Position numbers and translations under genes: made by a program | The notes under the pieces: model-generated | What the model saw: the letters and a program-made list of their open reading frames with translations, nothing else | What the model was told of the DNA's origin: nothing | The model's database searches: none | In this document: positions 41,201 to 52,900 of the stretch, one piece after another | Layout: each line of letters opens with the position of its first letter | Position numbering within the stretch: position 1 is the first letter of the stretch | Source: Pezicula radicicola | Lineage: Eukaryota; Ascomycota; Leotiomycetes; Helotiales; Dermateaceae | Assembly (NCBI GenBank): GCA_003008705.1 | Contig: PDUO01000047.1 | Location: 152,506 to 216,505 of the forward strand | Reading direction: 5' to 3' | Length of the DNA: 64,000 nucleotides

Positions 41201-43834
41201 ACTCAGCCTCGGGAAATCGTGATTGACTCCAGGAGACACGGTTGGCAGTCTATTAACCGCTAGCACTAATTTCTTCGACTCCCGTGATGGCTCCTGGACA
41301 GATTTGAAAGATATAACTATAGTAGACTGTTAGAAACCTGGCAGAGCAATCTAAATTCAAGATAGAATTATCGATAATGCGAACTGACCGGGAATTTCTA
41401 CAAAGCCTGGTTCCTCACCCCAAGCTCTGAAAGAACGGAAATAGAAAATTGACCTTGCGTCTCGATTCGGGTCTCTCAAGAGCCAGATTGTTCCTAAGTC
41501 ACATTGCAGTACCTTTTCTCTGATCGTCCTAATTGTCCGTACATCGGCACAGTCTAAAACTTCCTTTGATAGAAGGAGCTCTTGAAATGAGAGAAAGTCT
41601 GAATTCTTAAATTAGACGCCTTGCTCTGAGGATACTACTATTGGAACTTACCCTTCTTGTTTTGGAAGGTATAAACCACTGGAATACGAAGAATCTCTTG
41701 TGTCCCATGTTTAATTCGAGCAACCGTCATCCGGTGTGAATTGCCCTCAAATCTAATTTGGTATTTTTGCACGTTGTCCAAAAAGCCAACTTGGAAAAAT
41801 GGCTTCAAAAAGGTGCCTGTTGTGGTTGGCTCAATCTCATCAATAGATAGATTGATTTTTACACGTCCATCTTCACTGAATGTCGTTATAATTTGGACCT
41901 CCCCATATTGGGACCTGTGAAGCTGCGTTATACGAGAACGAATGGAGGAGCTCGAGAAAGAGCTATGTGACATGAGTAATCTCAACAACCTTTTGCTGGT
42001 GAAGTGCTCTTACATATCTACTAGAATTCCCGGGTCGAAAGTTTCTAATCGAGTTTTGGAATTTGGAGACGAAACTAGCGCCAAAAGATGCCGCGACAAA
42101 GATGCTGCTGGGAGAGAAGGATATCGTGACGAGGGTTTTGCCCTGAAAGGAGTATATATTGATGAAGGTGCCGTCGAAGAGGTGTAATGTGACGAAGATC
42201 CAGACGAATAGGAAGAATAGGCCGATGATTCAAAACTATTCTTCGACCGCAGTATTGGTACAGGTACGAGGCTTCTTGCAGTCAGTCTTGGAGTAGAAGA
42301 CACTTGATAAGAAGCTTCATTATTCACGGAAAAACCTGGAACTGAATGCAGATTTGAGCTTGAATGAAGATCTGAGCTCTGGATGGGACTTATTTGCGGA
42401 AAATCCAGTCGTTTACCACAATGCAGAAGCTCCCTATGAGTTCGTTCTTCCAACATATACCAGGCATCTAGTTCGTTAGACATTACCAAAACATGGGAAT
42501 GTGAAGCTTCGTCCTCGAGTTTGGGCCAGTCCTCATCCCGAATCTCGAATGAAAATTTATGACCGATTTCTTCACCAATTATTTTACGCAAAGCTTGCAA
42601 AATCTTAATGGTGATTCCAAAACCAGCGTCGTCGGTAACCACATGCCGGTAATTTGGCTCAATAGTAGATATGGGAGTGGCTATCCGCATGGAGAGATTT
42701 TCGAGTCTTCGAGAGATGATAATATGAGCACTGTCCTGACCGAGGTCAAGTATTGTGCTTGATTGTTCATTATAAGGCTTGGATTGAGAACTTCCAATGG
42801 AAACATATTTATGTCGAAAAGGTGGTTGCGGTGGAAGTAGAACTTGCGACAACTGCCGCAGAATAGAATCATCTAGTTGGCCATCTACAAGCCCAATGGG
42901 GTTCGAAACTCTTTTTATGTTGAGTATAATGAGAGAAATGAGTTCAAGATAGCAACATAGGAGTTTGAGATCCGATGCCAGTAATTCGGCATTTGAGTTT
43001 CTACTTGACAGTTAGCAGCCGACCTTTGAGTGCCAAAAAGGTCTTTGGCAAAGTGTGGACGTACCTCGATTCGTCAACTATGTGACCAAAGTTGAAGCTC
43101 CTATTTCCAAACCGAGTACGATCTTCCGAACGTTTAAGGCTGAGGAGTTCTTGCAGCTTTCCTTGAAGTACAGCAATTTCGTTTTTCTCAGTGGCCCAGT
43201 TTACACTTCGGAATAGATTGCTCGCGGCCTCGCGTAAGATTTCTTCTTCCAAGAGTCCACCGAAGTCTTTTCTGTGGTTCTCTGTGACTTGCAGGTTGGC
43301 TTGTTTGACAAGGCTCTCGTGACGCGAGATGAAAGCCCAGTATTGGTTAAGAACATCCTGACTGAGCTCACCGTGCGACTGCTGGCTGTATCTCTGCAGT
43401 TCCTGATGTAATTTTGCGACATCAAGAAGTTCATCCAAAAATGACGATGCTTCAGCTGGAACCCAGAACCTCCTGAAAGCAGTTCCCCAAAACTCCAGCA
43501 GCTCTATTATCCTGGCGTAAGACGAAGTGTCCATATTTGATGGAGTGAGGCACTCGAGACATCCGTAACATAGACTTGAAGATGCAGCACGCAAGCCTGA
43601 TATTATTTATAATAGAGCATGGAAGAAGCCTATGTCACGGTGTCACCTTACCTGCGGTATGTCTGACAAGGCTTGCCTTCCAGGTTCGCAGAAACTGGGC
43701 GGCAATGTGGCGCTTACGCAGGTGTAGAGCTGAGTGCTCGGCTAGAAACCAGCCGCCTGTGTTTGAACATTGAGTTAGAATTTAGTACTCTCAAATGAAT
43801 TGTGATTTTTCAATTCATCGTTAAAATCTGCCAT
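38283..43834 (-). CDS. 1,715-residue fungal protein of unknown function
   Basis: Eight exons: 43834-43789, 43756-43652, 43596-43065, 43000-42014, 41962-41652, 41598-41389, 41316-41173 and 41095-38283. The phases close to one uninterrupted frame of 1,715 residues, so the gene is intact. The first intron would be only 32 nt, so exon 1 and the start are the weakest part. I recognise no named domain. Residues about 60-240 are helical and charged. About 420-530 are Ser/Tyr/Pro-rich and probably disordered (YSSYSSGSSSHYTSS). A compact region with EDGRVKINLSIDEIEP and IRFEGNSHRMTVARIKHG looks beta-rich. The 930-residue last exon holds FAWLQELKEMGYPESDMAEL, DSPWIYFEP, a hydrophobic stretch LLIPWANIIDQMLNNFALAVQ and a Cys/His-containing tail (CMTSLCLESDEHKCH). 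The DSPWIYFE-type motif suggests kinship with other large fungal orphans, but I cannot name the family. Confidence 0.72.
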
Positions 43835-44249
43835 CAGTCGCCAAGTAGGGAAGAACTGCCTGATAGAGGGCTTTCCAGCACATTATTTTTGAACGTAGAA
43901 TAGGTCCACGACCTTCTTGTTTAGGTTTATAGTTACACAACCTTTATTTAATTTTTGCATTAAATATGCATAAAACGATATACAGACGACCCAGCTTGCT
44001 TACCTCTACGCCATAAGCAATGTGGACACCTACATTCTTTTCTTCTTCTTGTAGACAGTCCTGTGCTCGAGGCTGAATTTTGATAGCGCGCTGAGGCTGA
44101 CCTGCGCGGGGGCCAGTGGCTGTGTGCTGCAGTTCTGCGGCTCAGCAAGGCAGTGGCAAAATGCCTCTTCTTTTTCTATTCTATAAATGCTTCTTTCATC
44201 TATACACTCACAATAAGTATTTCTGATTATGAACAAGTCAGACAACTAA
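43835..44249. other. upstream region of the 1,715-residue gene
   Basis: Putative promoter on the minus-strand side. No frame of note. Confidence 0.35.
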
Positions 44250-44603
44250 ATGTCTCAACGTTCTTCACAGCTCATTCCAAGAAGGCCCATTGGTGGACCG
44301 TTCGTACCTTTCGATCGAGAGTTCGTAGTTGCTGACTGCAACTGCTCAACTAACGAAGGTCACGAGGCTAGCTCCGAGTTGGACGGAAGTCTTCTTTCCA
44401 AAAGGCACAGTACTCATGTCGAGAACGTAAACCAAAGCCGTAGAGGCCCTACGAGATTCCTCAGACCCCAATTTACCAAATATTTCATAGATTGGTGACT
44501 TCTAGAGACTCTGAGTTGGATTATCAGTGCTCTAGCACTAAGCGCTATTTTTCTTACTTTGAGGCTCCATGACGGACAAAGCCTTCCACAATGGCCTTGT
44601 TAG
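44250..44603 (+). pseudogene. DUF3176-family relic (N-terminal part)
   Basis: From ATG 44250 the frame runs 82 codons to FTKYFIDW and meets TGA 44496-44498. The same frame then continues LLETLSWIISALALSAIFL, LRLHDGQSLPQWPC to TAG 44601-44603. DUF3176 proteins have a WW..E(I/L)LS helix followed by a loop of the type DGQPLPxWP and LNAL; the stop falls where the second Trp is expected (TGG to TGA). Beyond 44603 a shifted frame gives ALLACILVQA, a possible remnant of the next helix, and then the similarity is lost. Function of the family is unknown. Confidence 0.5.
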
Positions 44604-45856
44604 CATGCATTCTGGTTCAGGCACGAATCGTTCCAACTATGAATTTCAAATGAATCTATAATAGCTTCGTTCAGAAAAGCACCACAGTCGAGTAGGCCCA
44701 CAAGGACAGCGACACCGAAGAGCGATGATGACCCGATAGGGAAAGGATCCGAGAAACCTGTTCACGGAAGAATTTTAACTACACTTAACAAGTTGTTTTA
44801 AATACTAAAACCAAGAATGAGGATGCACAATCCTAGCAGCAACTACCTACTAAAGAATTTCTCTGATGCTAATGGTGGCGCAGCAAGATGAGGTCATTGA
44901 AGCATGGTCACTCTGTACTTCGTATGGTTATTCTTATATGAAAGAGGTGGTGAAGATAGCAGCCATAAACCGAAAAAGGTATATCACTTAGTACTACTAG
45001 GTAATTCCTTTTTGCTGCTAAGCGATGATTCAAAATACAGTTGCAACCAAAGAAGCCTCTCATTGTTCTCCTTGAACAATAACAATACACTTTAGTGCAA
45101 GAGATAGCTTTACAGTGTGTTCAAGCATGATCGAACAGGACGGGTGTAGGTTTGTCAAGATGTTGATTGATTTAAAGCACAGGAACAGCTCAGACCTGTG
45201 CGCTAAGGAATTTTCGGGCCTCCCGGCTTCAACGCCTTCTTGTTCTCGGAATTAAATCCATGGTTTTTATCTCCAGGTTACACTTGTCCGGGTCTTGTGT
45301 GTTTCCGGTTATCTTGAAATTCTCGTCGCTTGTTTCCTAGTCGCAGGTTGATTTCCCCCCATTCCCTGTGAGCATGAGACTATTAGTCCTCCATTCGAAC
45401 TCTTGAGACTCCTTGAAGGTGCTTAACAGCTGATTGAAATTATTGGATTTTGGGACGGACATTGCCGCGTGTAAAATAACTATCGTGAAGCATGATTTTG
45501 GGCATAATGCGGTAGAGTTTTTTGTCCTTGTATCCAAAACGCTTTGATTGCAACTAGATTTGCTAGAAATCGGCTTAAATAGACACTTTAATTCTCCGGT
45601 GCAAAGAGATCGGAAGTTTTCGAATGTCTTTGAAACATGATTGTCATGCTGAAGGAAGCTTCCAGATTCCAGGGCCGAAATACATGGGATAAGCGTAACA
45701 AAATGAGGAGAATCTCTGACACTAGACTGAAGTAAATACTCCTTGCTCAACGACAATATACAGAAACTAGCTAGAAAAATACTACTAACCCTCTGGTCGT
45801 CCACACAGCCTGCACTAGATGTCGCCGTCTCTGGATTTGATAGATACTCCTCTCGC
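44604..45856. other. intergenic with an unexplained minus-strand open frame
   Basis: A minus-strand frame of 179 codons spans 45337-45876 from an ATG. It is Ser/Cys-rich, has no domain, and overlaps the 3' end of the small membrane-protein frame by 20 bp in a different phase. I could not find a splice pair joining the two. It may be a real orphan or a second exon; it is not called as a gene. Confidence 0.35.
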
Positions 45857-46132
45857 TCATCGATCTCGGCTACCATTTGGGCTTCGAAACCTGGAGAAGA
45901 TGTTGTCTTCTGGCTTCACTTTTTGCTTTACTGGGGTTACTAGTGGCCTGGATTCTGCCGTAGTGTGCTGTAGTCCTCGAAGCAAGTCCCGCAGTTCCTC
46001 ATGCTGCCTACGGCTCTGGTATGACCTCTGTATCGCGAGGATAATCATGACCAAGGCGTGGAACAATATTACGTTGGCGAGCCATTCGATGATAGTGGTG
46101 ACATCCTGGACATGCTGTTCGAGGCCGAACAT
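45857..46132 (-). CDS. possible small membrane protein
   Basis: Frame of 91 codons from ATG 46132 to the stop at 45857. It has one clear hydrophobic helix (WLANVILFHALVMIILAI, about residues 18-35), then a basic, Gln/Arg-rich helix (RSYQSRRQHEELRDLLRGL) and a polar tail, a plausible single-pass layout. It is divergent from the helicase gene with a 412-bp gap. The open frame extends upstream to 46264, so the start could differ. No family recognised. Confidence 0.4.
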   Translation of the reverse strand: MFGLEQHVQDVTTIIEWLANVILFHALVMIILAIQRSYQSRRQHEELRDLLRGLQHTTAESRPLVTPVKQKVKPEDNIFSRFRSPNGSRDR

Positions 46133-46385
46133 GATTGTCGTGATGATTCTAATTGGGAATGGATACGGAAGGTGCAAGGTAAGTTTCTGAAGTTCGACTG
46201 TACAAACTAGCCCCAAAGATGGCAAGTAACTCCGGTTCCGTGAGATGCTTGCGATGTTATACAAAGACTGGTGAAGAGATGAAGAGGAGGAAGGGTCGAA
46301 GAAGCAGTGCTGGTGGTGGGGCGACGTGAGATGTGCTGTTCAAACGGCTCACACGTGATCGACGTGAATCGCGCGTCGGCGATGA

Positions 46386-46391
46386 ACGCGT
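46386..46391. promoter_or_regulatory. MCB-like box (ACGCGT) upstream of helicase
   Basis: ACGCGT lies about 155 bp upstream of the helicase start, in a CG-rich patch. This is the core of the MluI cell-cycle box used for G1/S genes by MBF-type factors in fungi. One six-base match can arise by chance. Confidence 0.3.
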
Positions 46392-46544
46392 CGCGAGACT
46401 TCAGTCAACAACACCAATTGCATCAGAATCCTTATAAATCTCAAAGCCGGGATTCGAACACTTCTCTGCGATCCTTGGTTGCTTGTTCACCTCGGTCTCC
46501 GAACCTCTTGAACGCAATGTTCAGCAGGAATCGCGTCCAAGAAC

Positions 46545-49500
46545 ATGTCCGTCGATAACATCCTCCAAAACCTCAATTCCTCCCAACATGCCGCTGTTTC
46601 CTCCTTCGCAGACACCTTGGCCATATTGGCAGGGCCTGGCAGTGGAAAGACACATACCCTGACGTCGCGGACGGCATGGCTACTCCACCAAGGGCTCCAG
46701 CCATGGAATATAATCGTCGCGACGTTTACTGTCAAGGCTGCTCGGGAGATGAAGGAGAGGATTGGAAAACTAATTGGGAACGGACTCGAGTCGAAATTGG
46801 TGCTGGGGACGTTCCACAGTATTTCCAGACGATATCTAGCGCGCTACGGGCATCTCATAAATATACGGAAGGACTTTGGAATTGCAGACAGCGGGGACTC
46901 TCTTGCAATCATCAAGCGAATTGTTAAACGACACAGTCTTAACATTGATCCAGCTGCAGCTCGTTCAAGAATCAGTTCCAGGAAGGCGAAAGGGGATCAT
47001 GATGTGCGGCCTACGAGTACCGCCACAGCAAAATCACTCGATGTGCAAGAATTCGAGATTTGCTATACCGAGTACGAAGAAGCGTTGAATCGATCAAATC
47101 TCCTCGATTACGATGACCTCCTCCTACGCTGTGTTGAACTCCTTCGAGCGCATCCCTCGTGTGTATCGAACGTGGAAGCCGTTCTGATCGACGAATTCCA
47201 AGACACTAACTTAGTACAATTCGATTTGATGCGATTATTTGCTTCGCAGAGAAAACGGATAACAATTGTTGGAGACCCTGATCAGAGTATCTACGGTTTT
47301 CGTTCGGCTGAGACCAAGAACTTCAAGCGGATGCAAATACAATACCCTGAAACTGTGACAATTGCATTGGAGGAAAACTATCGGTCTTCTGGGGCTATTC
47401 TTTTGACTGCTCTTGGAGTGATTGAGCAGGATACGTCGAGGATAGCTAAATCACTTATGCCTACCCATACTGTTGGTACTCGACCAGTCCTCCGAAAGCT
47501 GGTTAACGCTCATAAAGAGGCGGAATGGCTTGTATCGGAAATTCAAAGGTGTCTTGGTTTGACGGGAGGTCTTATGGACTTGAACGATTTTGCTATTCTT
47601 CTCAGGTCCGCTTCTCTCTCTCGACTCATTGAAAGTGCATTGGGCAAAGCTGGTATTGCCTATCGAATGGTGGGTGGGCATAGATTTTATGACCGTGTTG
47701 AGGTCAAGGTAGTGCTAGACTATCTTAGGGTTATAAATCAGCCAGACAACAACGATGCTCTCGCCCGTATTATCAATATCCCCTCGAGGAGAATAGGCGA
47801 AACTACCATCAAAGCGTTGTTGGAAGAAGCAGATCAATCATCAACTACGCTCTGGTCGCTCATCATTGATAAGGTACAAGGAAACCGAACGATCAGGACA
47901 AAGTTAAACAGCGAAACTGAGCGCAGTATTACTAAATTTGTCGACGTCATTTTGACCGCAAGACAAAAGATTAAAGATTCGCCAGACGGAAATTTCTCAA
48001 CTATTGAGTTGATGGACTACATATTGAGGAAAACGTCTTTTCACGACTGGCTTGAGAGGAAATATTCAGAGGATTGTGACACTCGCTGGGCCAATATCCA
48101 AGAACTGAGAACCCAGGCTGGTGACTTTGAAGCACAAGTCTCTGAAGATGACGAGGAGGCATTGCCGGAAATAGAAGGATTACAACAAGATAATCTGTCA
48201 AATCCGTTGTCGAAATTCCTCGCCAATGTTGCACTTGCTTCAGGGAAGGAGGAGAAAGAAGATGGGCCATCAGTTCCTCAGGTCACGATATCAACAATTC
48301 ATGCAGCTAAGGGACTAGAATGGCCGGTTGTATTTATTCCTGCTGCATACCAGGGGTCTATTCCCCATTCGAGAGCCGAAGATGCAAACGAGGAACGTAG
48401 ACTTCTTTACGTGGCGATGACTCGAGCAAAGGCATTACTGTACATGAGTTTACCGCTTAAGAGCTCTCAGGGAGAGGAGACTGTACTGTCACCGTTCTTG
48501 GCACCGCTATCTTTGGCACCACTTCTAGATAAAAAAGGTCCAACATTGGGCTCGTCAGTTGTTCAGACGATTTCCCAGATACTTGGCCGATCACTGCCAT
48601 CTGCGGAGGCCATTTCAAAGTCCTCCTCAAACCTTAGATGTCTGGAAGACAATCTTTTTACAGTAGATGGCATCGAGGACAATAGCTCAAAATGGACGCG
48701 GTGGGAAGGGCAACAAGATTTCGGTATGGAGCAACGGGCACGCAGGCATCAAAACGAACTTAACGCTGCAGAAGATAGAGTGGAATTGCCGTGGAAAGGG
48801 CCGAGTTATGCAACCACCATGGATAAAATCTCGAAATTTACTACAGGTGGATTCGTCAGCGCTGGATCACATTTGAATGTTCTTGACTCTGTATCTCTCA
48901 ATCAGGTGGCAGATTTCCCAGAAGACACATCAAAGTCTGCAGGTGTAAAATCGACAAAGCGGGATGAAGGGCAGAAAAGTATTCTGGGGTTCATTGGAAA
49001 AGCGGAGCCTCAGCTTGCGCAGAAGCCCAAGGCACCAAAACACTCACTTCCTATACCAAACCCATACGCCTCTCCGCGAACGAATGTACGTGTCGATGTT
49101 GCTTCGCATAATGCAATGCTTGGTTTCCCACCATCTCTAGGGAACCACCGGATAGGACCCACCAAATCGTCCAAGAGGCCCCAGCCAACCCATCTTGAAG
49201 AACCTCAAAAGCGTAATGAGTATGTTTTTCTATCAAGCTCGCCTCCGAGACCCAAACGCTCTAAATTAGAGCACGAGATTCCCTCCTCGCCCCCTGCCAT
49301 CGCCCCTTCGCTTCCAGGAACCACAAAGCCCTCAATTTTACCACTCATTCGCCCGCCGAAATCAGGACTGAAACGGTCGATATCAGATATACAGAAGTCT
49401 GGTATGAATGATGAAACTCCTGACTTACCACCACTTCCTCGCCCAGCTTCGAGGGAATTGAAACGTTCTCACTCCGAGAACACTCCTATCGCAGTAAAAT

Positions 49501-49955
49501 CAAAGTCCAAGCCGAAATTCGAGCTGATATCGGAGTTACCAGTGGGTTGTTCAGCAAGGACATTGCACAAGACAGCCGAATCTGTCTCGAAATCGACGAA
49601 GCCGACGAAGCAACAAACTCCACAAGCTGCCATTCCAACACCAATCATCTCTGAAAAACTATCCAAGGAAGTGGAAGCAGTACTCAAGGAAACCGCTTCC
49701 TGTTCGGAACCTACAAAACTTGTACCTTCATCGCTGGGAAAGCCCCCGTCTGTTCCCCCTCAACATTCAACTACCATGCAGCAGCCTCTTACGAGGCCAG
49801 CAACAACCTTTCATACTACAACGACGATGTCGATGTTGCAGGGTGGGGGCACGGGAAAGAAAACTCTTGGAATGAGACGAAGCATGACTGGCTGGCAGAG
49901 TCAAAAGGGAAAAGGCGGGTTTAAACCGCCTACTATAGTAAAACGTGTTGGGTAA
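46545..49955 (+). CDS. srs2: UvrD/Rep-family DNA helicase, Srs2-like
   Basis: Single-exon gene of 1,136 residues from ATG 46545. Residues 1-670 form a superfamily 1A helicase: Q-motif-like LNSSQHAAV, Walker A GPGSGKT at 30-36, FTVKAAREMKERI (motif Ia), LVLGTFHSISRR, LIDEFQDTN (motif II), GDPDQSIYGFR (motif III), ALEENYRSS (motif IV), TISTIHAAKGLEWPVVFIP (motif V) and LLYVAMTRAKALLYMS (motif VI). All are intact. Residues about 670-1136 are low-complexity, Ser/Pro/Lys-rich and contain repeated KRS(I/H)S segments. The C-terminal place where Srs2 binds Rad51 and SUMO-PCNA is expected there, but I cannot see a clear PCNA motif. Srs2-type enzymes dismantle Rad51 filaments and act in replication and repair in the nucleus. 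Confidence 0.88.
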   Translation: MSVDNILQNLNSSQHAAVSSFADTLAILAGPGSGKTHTLTSRTAWLLHQGLQPWNIIVATFTVKAAREMKERIGKLIGNGLESKLVLGTFHSISRRYLARYGHLINIRKDFGIADSGDSLAIIKRIVKRHSLNIDPAAARSRISSRKAKGDHDVRPTSTATAKSLDVQEFEICYTEYEEALNRSNLLDYDDLLLRCVELLRAHPSCVSNVEAVLIDEFQDTNLVQFDLMRLFASQRKRITIVGDPDQSIYGFRSAETKNFKRMQIQYPETVTIALEENYRSSGAILLTALGVIEQDTSRIAKSLMPTHTVGTRPVLRKLVNAHKEAEWLVSEIQRCLGLTGGLMDLNDFAILLRSASLSRLIESALGKAGIAYRMVGGHRFYDRVEVKVVLDYLRVINQPDNNDALARIINIPSRRIGETTIKALLEEADQSSTTLWSLIIDKVQGNRTIRTKLNSETERSITKFVDVILTARQKIKDSPDGNFSTIELMDYILRKTSFHDWLERKYSEDCDTRWANIQELRTQAGDFEAQVSEDDEEALPEIEGLQQDNLSNPLSKFLANVALASGKEEKEDGPSVPQVTISTIHAAKGLEWPVVFIPAAYQGSIPHSRAEDANEERRLLYVAMTRAKALLYMSLPLKSSQGEETVLSPFLAPLSLAPLLDKKGPTLGSSVVQTISQILGRSLPSAEAISKSSSNLRCLEDNLFTVDGIEDNSSKWTRWEGQQDFGMEQRARRHQNELNAAEDRVELPWKGPSYATTMDKISKFTTGGFVSAGSHLNVLDSVSLNQVADFPEDTSKSAGVKSTKRDEGQKSILGFIGKAEPQLAQKPKAPKHSLPIPNPYASPRTNVRVDVASHNAMLGFPPSLGNHRIGPTKSSKRPQPTHLEEPQKRNEYVFLSSSPPRPKRSKLEHEIPSSPPAIAPSLPGTTKPSILPLIRPPKSGLKRSISDIQKSGMNDETPDLPPLPRPASRELKRSHSENTPIAVKSKSKPKFELISELPVGCSARTLHKTAESVSKSTKPTKQQTPQAAIPTPIISEKLSKEVEAVLKETASCSEPTKLVPSSLGKPPSVPPQHSTTMQQPLTRPATTFHTTTTMSMLQGGGTGKKTLGMRRSMTGWQSQKGKGGFKPPTIVKRVG

Positions 49956-52900
49956 TAAGACAATTGTGTTTTGGGTGTTCATATAAGCTTAGAAATAAGG
50001 TGCCCGGCGTTGGTGCTTTGTGGCTGGAGTCGCTGGATACATGAGTTCTGCATTTTTATAGCTGTGTTGCTTATTTGGAAATCATAGAATTCTTATGAGA
50101 GCGGATCAAAAATCCTGTCTGGACTAAGAGACCATTTACCATTGAGTTTGTCTTTGACTTTGCAGTTGCAATTCTCTGGTGATATTGCCTGTTCAACACA
50201 TCTCAACCTATACTCTCACGAACTACAGCACAAAGTTTGTTCACTGCCCTGTGGCTTGGAGAACGTCGAACCTTGGCCAGGGTTAATACCGCTAAGTAGA
50301 CGGTAGCTTGAGAATTAGCGCCAACATTTGGAAGATTTAGGCGATTTCGCCGCTGGGTACGTAAGGAGGTTGATCTTCCTGACTTGCTGTATCCATACTC
50401 TACGTCAGTTCTACAGTAAACCTGCATATGACCTCTTTCACTGTCAAGTACGGAGGATACCTCAGGAGTAACTTCATTAGATTAGTGCTATTGCCCCTTT
50501 CAGACATAAAGTGATTAAGGCTGATAGCCAAACAACAGGTTCTAGATACTCCAATGTCTTTCTGGGAAGGAACGGGGGAGATTAGTCCCAAAATTGCAAA
50601 CTCTTAATCCTCTGAATAGACTTTGGGATGGGTATCCAGACCCGTTTCCCATTGGGTACCCTATAACTGGGTGCCTCATGGGTCTGTTGCATTATATAGG
50701 TACCCAATAGGTCATCAGTACTACCCGCAGGTAACTCATAGTTATTGCTAAGAACCTATTGGTAATCTATGGGTGCCCATTCTGCTATCTACCTCTATAT
50801 CTAGCCTGTAGTAGTAAGTGAGTCGTCCTGTCAGCTTTACAACTTAGGCTAGCTGAAATCTTACCTATAGACGGGAGCCGTGCTAAGGTCGCTACATACT
50901 CTAAGATAGAGAGAGACAAGCTGCATGATCGGCTATGGAGCTCAGCGAACGCGGCCAAAGGCACCCTACACAACATACCTCAAAGAGATGTTAGACAAGG
51001 ATGTGTCGAGTTTAGCACTTAAATGGTACAGCTCTGGAAGCTGTGCATGTTACACTAGTAAGTAGTATTGTGTATCCCCCTCATTTGAACATCCATCTAG
51101 TGTGTAATGATTAAGCACCCGTTCTGCTACAAGCAACCTTGAAGTACAACTATAATCTACCAAGCATAATCACTAAGTCCGAAAGCACCACATTTACTTG
51201 GCGTATATCCTGTTACAATGAACAAGAAAGAGTTGTGTGATTTATTAAGCGCTTTCTCCAATTTCTATAGACGGTAGACACTAAGGTTAAGGCGATTTTG
51301 GGTTTTAGGATGTGCATGTTTTATTAGGCTGAGGTTTTACAGATATTTCTATGCTGGAACGTAGCATATAGAAGGTTCATTTTTAGGGTTCAAACTTTAT
51401 TATGTATTTAGAGCTAAGGTGAAGAAGTGAGGCCATTTACAGTACGTTACTTAGACTAGATGAGATGGACATTCTTCCAACACCAGCAGTAGAGCAAAAT
51501 TGATAGCAGGCTAGATATAAACTATAAAGAATACTCACTTTTCTACCGGTCACCTCCAAATTCCACTCTCAATAACAATCACATTTTCTCTCTCAATCAC
51601 CATCAAATTATCCGAACAAACTCTACAAACTCCAAAAACAGCCCTCCTAACAACCCCCCTCGTTACGGCACAGGCTCTCCTACCCCGCCGAGACACCAAT
51701 AGTAACAACTACGTCGCTGCAGCCGTTACAGAACACGATCTCCCTACCCCAAGAAGACTATCAACGTAGTTACAAAAATAGCAAATATTCTAGATGCTAC
51801 TTCGGGAACAAACCCCAAGAAAAAGGTCCCTGGGGAGGCCGGAGATGTGGTGGATGTATAAGAAGCAAACATGACTTCGTTAGTATTATTATGAGTATAT
51901 ATCTGGAGCTTGCTAAATAGCTGATCTAATTAGAATCCCAAAAACTGGCCAATTTGACGGAAATTCATTGATATCTTCGCCACTAATAGTATTTCGAAGA
52001 TGGATATCAAAAGCAATATCATGAGTAGGAAGTTAAGAATGCAGTGTTTCAATTAGTTAAAAAGGGTTCTTGTCATTTGGAATGTAGGATACGGAGGAGC
52101 TTGTTGTGGTTTCGTAGTCAGAGTATTTAAATATTCCTCGCTTCTCGCTTAGCTCAAGCTTCTCTTTTTTTTCCAAGTATACAACTCTAACATAAGTCAT
52201 TAACCTATATTAAAACTGCCTATTTAATTTCCAAATATTTAGGATCCTAAGCTTTTATTTTTATTTTATGTCTTCTCCGTCAACGGATTAACATATGTTA
52301 CCGTTCTTACTCCAGCGCTAATCAACTTTAGCTCGCTGTCTAGTTACCTATTCCGACCTCTAGTAGTTGTATTGCTTCTATGATTCTCTGTAGTAATAGG
52401 CTTAGTCGTACATAAATAAAAGAAGTTCTATAACTCTCTTGTAATTTTGGTCTATAATTGTAAACCCTCCTATATTTTCTCTTCTATAGATAGTTGTATT
52501 TTCTTCTTATAACGTCCTTAGCCCTTCATCTTCCTATTCAACACTCTGCTCGTTTATGACTTGCTTAACGCGTCTTAGAGCCAAATACATGAAACTTACT
52601 AGCCAGATGCAATATGTTAAATCGACACCTTGGTGTATGTCCTACAGGCCAAAGCTTTGGCAGATATTCTAAGTAGAGGATATTTATTGGGCTTACTTAG
52701 CGTTTCTTGTCCTGCTCCTACTTATACTCTTCGGTTATGACAGAGCCCGTAGAAGAGTCTATACAAAGTGAGCCAAAGCTAAGTAAGGAGAAATTTGTAA
52801 GATAGAAATGAACTTCGCTTGGTAGAGTACAGTGCTCTCGTATATGTACTGTACTCTTGACAGCAAATAAGATAGCCTTACGAAGTAGCGCCACCAAAAT

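Noticed and set aside
51650..51900. GC-richer island with short peptide-like pieces (Gly/Arg/Cys-rich).
   Set aside because: Broken by stops in every frame and matched to no family, so not listed as a pseudogene.
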